A DNA stretch of 5,205 nt, taken from Deltaproteobacteria bacterium (GTDB lineage Bacteria > Myxococcota > Myxococcia > Myxococcales > Myxococcaceae). The notes under the pieces were generated by a model. That model was not told the DNA's origin. It did no database searches and worked only from the letters and a program-made list of their open reading frames with translations. Position numbers and translations under genes: made by a program. Below, one piece after another: positions 1-5,205 of this stretch. The DNA is taken from contig VGRA01000240.1 of assembly GCA_016875515.1 (NCBI GenBank), positions 1 to 5,205 on the forward strand, given 5' to 3'. Each line of letters opens with the position of its first letter. Within the stretch, counting starts at the first letter, position 1.

Positions 1-232
1 CCGACATCCGCTCGAGGTTGAACTGCAGCGGCGGCACCACGCTGCTGACCACCACCGCCTTCACCCGGGTGAAGTCCAGCCCGCTGAAGGCGAACAACTC
101 CCTCAGCAGCGCGCCGTACTCGTCCGAGGTCCTCCGCGCACAGGTCTCCAGGCGCCAGTGGTCGAGGAGCTTCTGCCCCTCGTACACGCCCAGCACGGTG
201 TTGGTGTTTCCGACGTCAATGGCGAGCAACAT
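1..232 (-). CDS. coaX: Type III pantothenate kinase, N-terminal part (cut by left edge)
   Basis: Type III pantothenate kinase phosphorylates pantothenate with ATP, the first step of coenzyme A synthesis, in the cytoplasm. Only the first 77 residues are in the window. They begin MLLAIDVGNTNTVLGVYEG, which carries the family's N-terminal phosphate-binding motif DxGNT (D6, G8, N9, T10), and continue to the conserved SSVVPP segment at residues 63-68. Family members are usually about 250-260 residues, so roughly 70% lies beyond the edge. The ATG at 232 is chosen because it puts the DVGNT motif where the family has it. A GTG four codons upstream (244) is in frame, and neither has a clear Shine-Dalgarno sequence. 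The gene starts 30 bases after the birA stop and is probably cotranscribed with it. BirA and CoaX are linked in many bacteria and fused in Neisseria, which fits. The assignment is firm; the exact start is less so. Confidence 0.95.
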   Translation of the reverse strand, partial: MLLAIDVGNTNTVLGVYEGQKLLDHWRLETCARRTSDEYGALLRELFAFSGLDFTRVKAVVVSSVVPPLQFNLERMS

Positions 233-262
233 GAGGCCGGACACTCTAGACGACCGCGCGCC

Positions 263-1267
263 TCAGCGGGTGGCCGGCCTGAGCTGCTCCACGTCCCCGG
301 CGAGCACCCGCTCCAGCCTGCCCCCGTCCACGCGCACCAGCAGCGCACCCGCCTCGTCAATGTCCTCGGCAAGTCCCACGTACTCCGAGCGCTCCGTCCG
401 GACGCGCACGCGCTGCCCCACGGTGGAGGACAGCCGCTTCCATGCCTCGCGAACCGGGGCAAAGCCCTCCTCGACGTGGCGCTCCAGCCAGCGCTCCAGG
501 TGGGAGAGCAGCGCAGCGGTGAAGAGAGCGCGCGGGACGCGGCTGCCACGCGCCCTCATCAAGGACGTGGCCGTCCCGCGCAGTTCCTCCGGCAGGTCCG
601 CCTCGGAGAGGTTGAGGTTCACCCCCATCCCCAGCACGACGAAGTGCACCTTGTCCGCCTCTGCCGACAGCTCGGTCAGGATGCCCGCCACCTTCAGCCC
701 GCCCACCTGCACGTCGTTGGGCCACTTGATGGCCGCGTCCGCCGCCCCCGCCTCGCGCAGCGCCTCGGCCAGCGCCACCGCGGCCACCAGCGTCAGCTCC
801 GGGGCGCGCTGCGGCGGGAGATCCGGCCGCAGGATGGCGGAGAAGGCCAGGTTCAGCCAAGGGGGAGACACCCAGCTGCGCCCGCGGCGGCCCCTCCCGG
901 CCGTCTGCTGCTCGCAGATGACCACCTCGCCGTGGAACGCCCCCTCCTGCGCCAGCCGGTAGGCGAGCGCGTTGGTGGAAGGCAGCTCCTCCCGGTAGTG
1001 CAGCGTGCGCCCCAGTTCGTACGTGGACAGCAGCGGCGAGAGCTCCAGTGGCGTCAGCCGGTCCGGGATCTCCACCAGCCGGTAGCCGCGCGAGGGGACC
1101 GCCTCGATCCGGTACCCTCGCCCCCGGAGCGATTCGACGTGCTTCCACACCGCCGCGCGGGACAGCCCCAGCTTGTCGGACAGCGCCTCGCCGGAGGTGA
1201 ATCCCTCCCCGCCCTCCAGCAGGAAGGCGAGGACCAGTTCCTCCTGGCTGTGCGTCCCGGTACCCAT
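263..1267 (-). CDS. birA: Biotin--[acetyl-CoA-carboxylase] ligase with N-terminal HTH
   Basis: The enzyme activates biotin with ATP to biotinyl-AMP and transfers it to a lysine of biotin-dependent carboxylases. Numbered from the ATG at 1267 (334 residues), an HTH_11-type winged helix-turn-helix covers about residues 8-65 (EALSDKLGLSRAAVWKHVESL, then a wing ending GYRL). The catalytic domain follows, with STN at 97-99, the biotinyl-AMP loop GRGRRGR at 124-130, KWPNDV at 181-186 with the catalytic lysine K181, KVAGILTE at 192-199 and GMGVNLN at 213-219. A C-terminal SH3-like BPL_C domain covers about 284-331. All key motifs are intact. The HTH makes this the class II (BirA repressor) type, though no biotin operator or bio operon gene is visible. 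An in-frame TAA at 1282-1280 leaves only a TTG at 1276 or the ATG at 1267 as starts; ATG is preferred, and neither has a good ribosome binding site. It lies between hom (34-base gap) and coaX (30-base gap). Confidence 0.96.
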   Translation of the reverse strand: MGTGTHSQEELVLAFLLEGGEGFTSGEALSDKLGLSRAAVWKHVESLRGRGYRIEAVPSRGYRLVEIPDRLTPLELSPLLSTYELGRTLHYREELPSTNALAYRLAQEGAFHGEVVICEQQTAGRGRRGRSWVSPPWLNLAFSAILRPDLPPQRAPELTLVAAVALAEALREAGAADAAIKWPNDVQVGGLKVAGILTELSAEADKVHFVVLGMGVNLNLSEADLPEELRGTATSLMRARGSRVPRALFTAALLSHLERWLERHVEEGFAPVREAWKRLSSTVGQRVRVRTERSEYVGLAEDIDEAGALLVRVDGGRLERVLAGDVEQLRPATR

Positions 1268-1284
1268 GCGCTGCAAAGGTTAGG

Positions 1285-1303
1285 GACCGCCTCCGCGGCG
1301 GTC
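1285..1303 (-). other. Inverted repeat at the hom stop codon
   Basis: A perfect 7-base stem (GACCGCC / GGCGGTC, 1285-1291 with 1297-1303) encloses a 5-base loop. It overlaps the hom stop codon (1304-1302) and lies just ahead of birA. The transcript continues CCUAACCUUUGC, not a U-run, so it does not look like a normal intrinsic terminator. It could be an intercistronic stem that affects RNA stability or the hom/birA expression ratio, or a chance product of high GC. Confidence 0.35.
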
Positions 1304-2612
1304 AAACCGGGCCGGTCCCGCCCTCCACCCGGATGACCTGTATACGGGCCCGGGTGGTTGCCAACTGGTCAATCCAGCCCACCGCGGCCGCCACGGCCGC
1401 GTCCCCCGCGTCGTGCGTCAGCACCACGATCTGCGCGGGCCCCTCGCCCTGGGCCGGCCGCTGGACAATGGAGGCGATGCTGATCTCCTTCTCCGCGAGC
1501 ACCCCGGCGATCCGCGCGAGCACCCCCGGCGCGTCCTGCACGGTGAAGCGCAGGCAGTGCCGCCCCCGCCATGCCCCCATGGGCCGCAGCGGGACGTCCT
1601 GCAGGAACGGCGCGCACAGCGCCGGCAGGCGCCCCGACGCGTGGGACAGAAGGTTGCGCGAGACATCCATGATGTCCGACACCACCGCCGCCCCAGTCGG
1701 CATCCCGCCCGCCCCCTGCCCGGACAGCAGCAACGGCCCCAACGCGGCGCACTCCACCTGCACCGCGTTGAAGCCGCCCCGCACCTGCGCCAGCGGGGCG
1801 CTCACTGGGACGTAGGCTGGGTGCACGCGCACGTCCAACGCCCCGTCCACGCGCCGGGCCGTGGCCACCAGCTTGAGCGCGAAGCCGAGCTCCCGGCCGA
1901 GCGCGAAGTCCACCGGCTCCAGCCGGGTGATGCCCTCCACGTGCACTCGAGATGGATCCACCCGCGCACCGAAGGCCAGCTGCGCCAGCAGGCAGATCTT
2001 CTGCGCGGCGTCCATGCCCGACACGTCCAGCGTGGGGTCCGCCTCCGCAAAGCCGAGCACCTGGGCCCGCGCCAGCGCCTCGGCGTAGCTGCTACCGCCT
2101 GCACCCATGGCGTCCAAGATGAAGTTGGTGGTGCCGTTGACCACCCCGCTGACCGCCTGCACCCGGTCGGACGCGAGCGCCTCGCGCAGCGTCCGGATCA
2201 CCGGGACGCCACCGCAGACGGCCCCCTCGAAGGCCAGGTCCACCCCGGCCGCAGCGGCCTCCGCAAAGAGCGCCTCACCGCGGGCGGACAGCAGCGCCTT
2301 GTTGGCCGTCACCACCTGCTTGCGCGCGCGGATGGCCGCGGACACATAGGACGCCGCCTGCTCCACCCCGCCCACCAGCTCCACCACCACGTGCACCGAA
2401 GGGTCCGCGAGCACCGCGCCCACATCCGTGGTGAGCAACCCCGCCACCCCTGCCTCCGCGCGCGCCCGGGAGGCATCCCGCACCAGCACGTGCCTCACCC
2501 GGACCGGCACCCCCAGCCGCCGCTGGATGTCCTCGGCGTGTGCGGTGAGGATCCGCCACGCCCCCTGCCCCACGTTCCCAAATCCCAACAGCGCAACGCC
2601 GATCTCCCTCAC
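1302..2612 (-). CDS. hom: Homoserine dehydrogenase with C-terminal ACT domain
   Basis: The enzyme reduces aspartate semialdehyde to homoserine with NAD(P)H, the branch point to threonine and methionine. The 436-residue length is normal for the monofunctional type. Visible parts are the Rossmann glycine motif GFGNVG at 10-15, GGVEQA at 81-86, TANKALL at 102-108, GGVPVI at 134-139 and GVVNGTTNFIL at 156-166. The catalytic segment is 190-205 (E190, D201, K205; the spacing matches yeast E208, D219, K223). A late loop reads GQGAGGMPTGAAV (298-310), where many homologues have GPGAG. An ACT domain covers about 353-430 and typically gives feedback control by threonine. The GTG at 2612 is chosen because it places the nucleotide-binding strand at the N-terminus. 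It overlaps the upstream stop in a GTGA tetranucleotide and has an AAGGGG ribosome-binding-like stretch 8 bases upstream. Open reading upstream of 2612 in this frame is a shadow of the lipoprotein gene. No aspartokinase domain is fused. Confidence 0.97.
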   Translation of the reverse strand: MREIGVALLGFGNVGQGAWRILTAHAEDIQRRLGVPVRVRHVLVRDASRARAEAGVAGLLTTDVGAVLADPSVHVVVELVGGVEQAASYVSAAIRARKQVVTANKALLSARGEALFAEAAAAGVDLAFEGAVCGGVPVIRTLREALASDRVQAVSGVVNGTTNFILDAMGAGGSSYAEALARAQVLGFAEADPTLDVSGMDAAQKICLLAQLAFGARVDPSRVHVEGITRLEPVDFALGRELGFALKLVATARRVDGALDVRVHPAYVPVSAPLAQVRGGFNAVQVECAALGPLLLSGQGAGGMPTGAAVVSDIMDVSRNLLSHASGRLPALCAPFLQDVPLRPMGAWRGRHCLRFTVQDAPGVLARIAGVLAEKEISIASIVQRPAQGEGPAQIVVLTHDAGDAAVAAAVGWIDQLATTRARIQVIRVEGGTGPV

Positions 2613-3199
2613 GGCGCCTGCCCCTTCAGCTCGTAGGAGCCGAGCTCCACGAGCGCCTGCGGGATGCGCCGGCCGTCCTTGCGCTCCGCCTCCACGCGGA
2701 TGCGCACCAACCCCACCCCGGCGGCGAACGTGAGCTCGTTGACGAGCGTGGTGGAGGCGTCCACCGGGTTTCTCCCCTCCACCTGCACGCAGTCCGGGAA
2801 CACGCCCGCCGGCACCTCGCAGCCGCCGCCGGTGCTCACCACCTGGTACCGCTCCACCGAGGAGACGGACACCACGTTGGTCCAGCTGCTGCCGGTCTCC
2901 ACCGGGTTCTTGAGCAGGTAGCGCTTGTCGTCCCGGACGCCCCAGGGATCCGACACCAGCTTCCCCCCTGCGCTGTCCACGAAGTAGCCCCCCTCGCGCC
3001 GCAGGATCCGCACCTCCTGCTGCCGCTCCTCGCCCAGAAGCCGCGCGCGGTAGGTCCAGCGGTTGCCCACCGCCAACGGGTAGTACGCCTCCGCGGGCGT
3101 GCGCCCCAGCCGGACCTCGTCCGGGTTCACCCGGTGGACGCAGGCAGTGGAGAGGGCAAGTGCGGCGAGGGCGGGGGCCCACGGGTTCTTTGGATGCAT
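2609..3199 (-). CDS. Small lipoprotein of unknown function
   Basis: The 196-residue protein starts at the ATG at 3199. It has a short charged N-terminus with K4, a hydrophobic stretch at about 8-19 and a lipobox-like STAC ending at C20, so export and lipid attachment are predicted. Position -3 is Ser rather than the usual Leu, but this fits the broad lipobox pattern. The mature part has the motif YYPLAVGNRWTY at 39-50, a signature often seen in exported hypothetical proteins of beta-rich character. Further on are two cysteines, C127 and C137, which could form a disulfide outside the cytoplasm, and a TFAAGVGLVRIRVE segment at 157-170. The frame stays open 54 codons further upstream, but that would bury the signal peptide and overlap the HEAT gene, so the later ATG is chosen. 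It lies 46 bases after the HEAT lipoprotein gene and its stop overlaps the hom start. I cannot assign a function. Confidence 0.85.
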   Translation of the reverse strand: MHPKNPWAPALAALALSTACVHRVNPDEVRLGRTPAEAYYPLAVGNRWTYRARLLGEERQQEVRILRREGGYFVDSAGGKLVSDPWGVRDDKRYLLKNPVETGSSWTNVVSVSSVERYQVVSTGGGCEVPAGVFPDCVQVEGRNPVDASTTLVNELTFAAGVGLVRIRVEAERKDGRRIPQALVELGSYELKGQAP

Positions 3200-3221
3200 G
3201 GTGCCCCGGATGATGGACCGG

Positions 3222-3240
3222 ACTTCCCGCGCACGGGAGT
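3222..3240 (-). other. Short bulged inverted repeat between the two lipoprotein genes
   Basis: ACT-CCCG and CGGG-AGT pair (3222-3229 with 3234-3240) with one bulged base at 3225 and a 4-base loop. It starts six bases after the HEAT gene stop and is not followed by a U-run. It is the only structure I see in the 46-base gap. A processing or stability element is possible, as is chance. Confidence 0.25.
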
Positions 3241-3245
3241 TTCCG

Positions 3246-4205
3246 TCACCGCCGGGGCTGCGCCCGGAGATCCCCCAGCGCCCGGCTGGCCGCCTCGCGG
3301 ACGGCCGGCACGTCATGTCCCTGTGAGACGGTGAAGAGCCACGCCTCGGCCTCCTCCCCACCTATCTCTCCGAGCGCGAAGACGATCTCCTTGAAGAAGG
3401 GCGGCTCCTTGTTCCGGCCGAGCTCGATGAGCGCCGGCACGGCGCGGGGCTCGCGCATCTCCACCAGCGCCCCCATGGCCCGGCGTACCTTCGCGGCATC
3501 TGACAGGTGGAGCCGCTCCAGCAGGGCATCCACGGCGAGCGGGCTCTTGCGCTCGGCGAGGACCCGCAGGGCAGACTCCACCACCCGGGCGTCCGGGTCC
3601 TTGAGCTGCGCCGCCAGCTCCGCGTCCGTCCGGGTCCGCGCACGCAACATCAGGTCAGCGGACGCCACCACCTGCAGCAGCGCATCGTCCAGGGCTCGCC
3701 GCAGCGCGGCGCGGCGGGCCTCCAGGGACGCGTCCTGGATGGGCGCCTCGCCCACACCCACCACCTCCTCGTGGATGCTCCCGTCCTCGAGCGGGATCTC
3801 CACGTCCAGCTGCGCCCCCGTCTCCGCCCACATTCCCTCGCGCGGCTTGCGCACGGACTCCCGCGTGTAGCCCAGCTCCAGGGTCAGCCGTGCCCCCCTT
3901 TCCGCAGCGGCGCTCTGGGGGGGCTCGGTGAAGCGCCCGCTCTCGCGGAGCAGGAGGAGGAGCCGCTCCCGCACCGCCGCGGCGTCCAGGCCGAGCGCGG
4001 GGTTGTCCACCACCGTCTCTCCCTCCACCGTCACCGTTGCCAAGGTGTGGCGCGGTGGACGGTTGCACGCCGAAAGGAGACTGGCCGCGAGCAGCAACCC
4101 CAGCGTCCGCGCTGCCCACCGGGAAGGCCCGGACGGGCAGCCATGCTCCGACCGGCCGTGCGGCCCGGGGCCCTCGGCGGTCAGCGCGGGAGCACCGTCA
4201 CCCAT
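3246..4205 (-). CDS. HEAT-repeat lipoprotein
   Basis: The 319-residue protein has a hydrophobic segment at about 35-46 (TLGLLLAASLLSA) followed by the canonical lipobox LSAC ending at C47. This predicts a signal-peptidase-II lipoprotein tethered to a membrane. Residues about 55-190 have no family I recognise. They include a predicted strand-rich part (TVTVEGETVV; LTLELGYT) and a long alanine- and arginine-rich helix at 160-192. Residues about 194-313 contain around four HEAT/PBS-lyase-like helical repeats (DPDARVVESALRVLAE; SDAAKVRRAMGALVEM; KEPPFFKEIVFALGEI; DVPAVREAASRALGDL), usually a protein-binding scaffold. The start is the ATG at 4205, nine bases after the upstream gene's stop. This leaves an unusually long polar n-region of about 33 residues, but no ATG, GTG or TTG lies nearer in frame ahead of the hydrophobic core. 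The existence of the gene is secure, its start moderately so and its function unknown. Confidence 0.88.
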   Translation of the reverse strand: MGDGAPALTAEGPGPHGRSEHGCPSGPSRWAARTLGLLLAASLLSACNRPPRHTLATVTVEGETVVDNPALGLDAAAVRERLLLLLRESGRFTEPPQSAAAERGARLTLELGYTRESVRKPREGMWAETGAQLDVEIPLEDGSIHEEVVGVGEAPIQDASLEARRAALRRALDDALLQVVASADLMLRARTRTDAELAAQLKDPDARVVESALRVLAERKSPLAVDALLERLHLSDAAKVRRAMGALVEMREPRAVPALIELGRNKEPPFFKEIVFALGEIGGEEAEAWLFTVSQGHDVPAVREAASRALGDLRAQPRR

Positions 4206-4214
4206 GCCCCGGGC

Positions 4215-5205
4215 TCAGCCCGCGTTCTCGGGGGTCGGAGGCGGGGCAGAGGGGGCCGGGGCGGCAGGCTCCGCCGCCGCGGCCGCAGAGGGCGTGGCCT
4301 CGGCTCCACCGGCCGGTCCCGCCTCGCCCGGCGTTCCGGGCGTGCCTTCCGGGCGCTGGCCCCGGCCACGGCGGCCACGCCGGCGCCGGCGGCGCTTGCG
4401 GCGAGGCTCGCCGTTGGGTCCAACCTCATCGCTCGTCCCGGCTGCACCGCCCGCCGCGGAGGCCTCGGCCCCCTCGGCCTCGTCGCCCTCCTCGCCGTCA
4501 TTTCCCTCGTCGTCGTCCACGGCTGCCGCCGGAAGCCGGGCCGCGGAGGGCTCGGTCACCTCAGGCGTCTCCGCCGTGCCGGCGGGCGCCGCCTCGGACC
4601 CGTCCGGGCTGCCGCCACCGGCCTCTGCAGCGGACTCGGACCGGGCCTGCGTGCATTCGGCCCTCGCCGGGGATTCGAGCTCGCGCTCACGGGCACGCAC
4701 CTCGCGCCGGTGGGCGGCCTCATCCCCCTCCTGCTTGGCCGCCTCGAAGAAGCGCTCGTCCACCTCGAACAATTCGACCAGCTGGACCGTGACGCCGCTC
4801 TTAGCCTCGAGGAACTTGTCCGCAAGCGCGTCTCCGCCCCAGATCATGGCCAGCGCCCCCTGGGACTGGGACTCTCCGCGGGCGTCCACGCGCACGTCGC
4901 CCGGGGTGAGCAGCAGGCCAATCTGCGCGGCGCAGTGGCCCATGTCCCGGCGGAGGTCCTGCACCGCCTTGCGGTCCAGAGAGCCATTGCCTCGCACCAT
5001 CCGGATGGCGTACCGGAACTCCACGCTGCCCTCCCGCCTGCGGGCGGTCAGCAGGGGGCCGTTCGGGTTGCGCTTGGCGACCTTCAGATCCCGGAAATGG
5101 AACGCGTGCAGCATCTTGACGCACGCCTTCTCGAAGGCGAACCCCTCCAACTCGGCCAGGCGGCGGCGCAGCACCCGCGCCATGGCCCGGCGGCTGTCCC
5201 GGCCC
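4215..5205 (-). CDS. Mrr-like restriction-endonuclease-fold protein, probably inactive; 5' end likely outside window
   Basis: The first in-window ATG is at 5183 (322 residues from there), but the frame stays open to the edge (GRDSRRA precedes it) and that ATG has no ribosome binding site, so the true start is probably upstream. Residues 10-145 from this ATG resemble the Mrr/PD-(D/E)xK fold. A helix with FEKACVKMLHAFHF (17-30) is followed by strands around 53-62, LDRKAVQDLRRDM (69-81), QIGLLLTPGDVR (87-98), ALAMIWGGDALADKF (110-124) and VQLVELFE. The usual acidic DGGxD and QxK catalytic pair is not visible: YAIRM at 58-62 sits where VQxKR is expected, so the lysine appears to be Arg. Residues about 155-322 are low-complexity: a charged helix (157-170), an acidic block (223-240), an arginine cluster (261-275) and an Ala/Pro-rich end. 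DNA or RNA binding by the basic cluster is plausible. It is not a recognisable restriction system, as no methylase or specificity gene is adjacent. Confidence 0.8.
   Translation of the reverse strand, partial: GRDSRRAMARVLRRRLAELEGFAFEKACVKMLHAFHFRDLKVAKRNPNGPLLTARRREGSVEFRYAIRMVRGNGSLDRKAVQDLRRDMGHCAAQIGLLLTPGDVRVDARGESQSQGALAMIWGGDALADKFLEAKSGVTVQLVELFEVDERFFEAAKQEGDEAAHRREVRARERELESPARAECTQARSESAAEAGGGSPDGSEAAPAGTAETPEVTEPSAARLPAAAVDDDEGNDGEEGDEAEGAEASAAGGAAGTSDEVGPNGEPRRKRRRRRRGRRGRGQRPEGTPGTPGEAGPAGGAEATPSAAAAAEPAAPAPSAPPPTPENAG

Noticed and set aside
233..262. Promoter or operator in the birA-coaX gap
   Set aside because: The 30-base gap shows no convincing -35/-10 pair or palindrome apart from a lone TCTAGA hexamer.
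158..1336. A 392-codon plus-strand open frame opposite birA and the start of coaX
   Set aside because: It has antisense-shadow composition and no domain signature, and spans two well-supported genes on the other strand.
1413..2636. A 407-codon plus-strand open frame opposite hom
   Set aside because: It is rich in Arg, His, Pro and Gln with no recognisable motif, and is fully antisense to a clear homoserine dehydrogenase. Long antisense frames are expected at this GC content.
2613..3182. A 190-codon N-terminal extension of homoserine dehydrogenase
   Set aside because: It overlaps the small lipoprotein gene in another frame and has no homology-like motif. The Rossmann strand begins right after the GTG at 2612.
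3200..3361. A 54-residue upstream extension of the small lipoprotein
   Set aside because: It would place the signal peptide internally and overlap the end of the HEAT gene. The ATG at 3199 gives a normal lipoprotein leader.
4037..4792. A Pro/Arg-rich plus-strand open frame of 251 codons
   Set aside because: It mirrors the low-complexity tail of the nuclease-like gene; its composition is an artefact of repeated GC-rich codons.
4215..5205. A restriction-modification or other defence island
   Set aside because: Only an Mrr-like fold with no visible active site is present. No methylase, specificity subunit, helicase or mobile element is adjacent, and the context is housekeeping metabolism.

Overview
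The window is high-GC DNA (roughly 70% by eye) in which every supportable gene lies on the minus strand. I find six genes, two cut by the window edges. The GC content, tight gene packing, abundant lipoproteins and the character of the proteins suggest a myxobacterium (Myxococcota, Cystobacterineae-like). This is an inference from style and recalled similarity, not from a marker gene.

Layout in the direction of transcription (right to left): (1) about 5205-4215, an Mrr-type restriction-endonuclease-like protein with apparently lost catalytic residues and a long acidic then very basic tail, its 5' end probably outside the window; (2) 4205-3246, a lipoprotein with C-terminal HEAT-like repeats; (3) 3199-2609, a small lipoprotein of unknown function; (4) 2612-1302, homoserine dehydrogenase with a C-terminal ACT domain (hom); (5) 1267-263, biotin--protein ligase with an N-terminal helix-turn-helix (birA); (6) 232 to the left edge, the first 77 residues of type III pantothenate kinase (coaX).

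Gene junctions are a 9-base gap, a 46-base gap, a 4-base GTGA overlap, a 34-base gap and a 30-base gap. All six could therefore form one transcription unit. No gap is long enough for an obvious independent promoter, and no hairpin followed by a U-run was seen. Two small inverted repeats sit just after the HEAT lipoprotein gene and at the hom stop codon.

The left half is metabolic. Hom acts at the branch point to threonine and methionine, BirA attaches biotin to carboxylases such as acetyl-CoA carboxylase, and CoaX starts CoA synthesis. BirA and CoaX are known as neighbours and as a fusion in some bacteria. The right half (nuclease-like protein plus two lipoproteins) is uncharacterised. It is the only part that might hold something new, but nothing here amounts to a clear new system. 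No tRNA, rRNA, CRISPR array, insertion sequence or attachment site was recognised, and no stretch over 300 bases lacks a gene.
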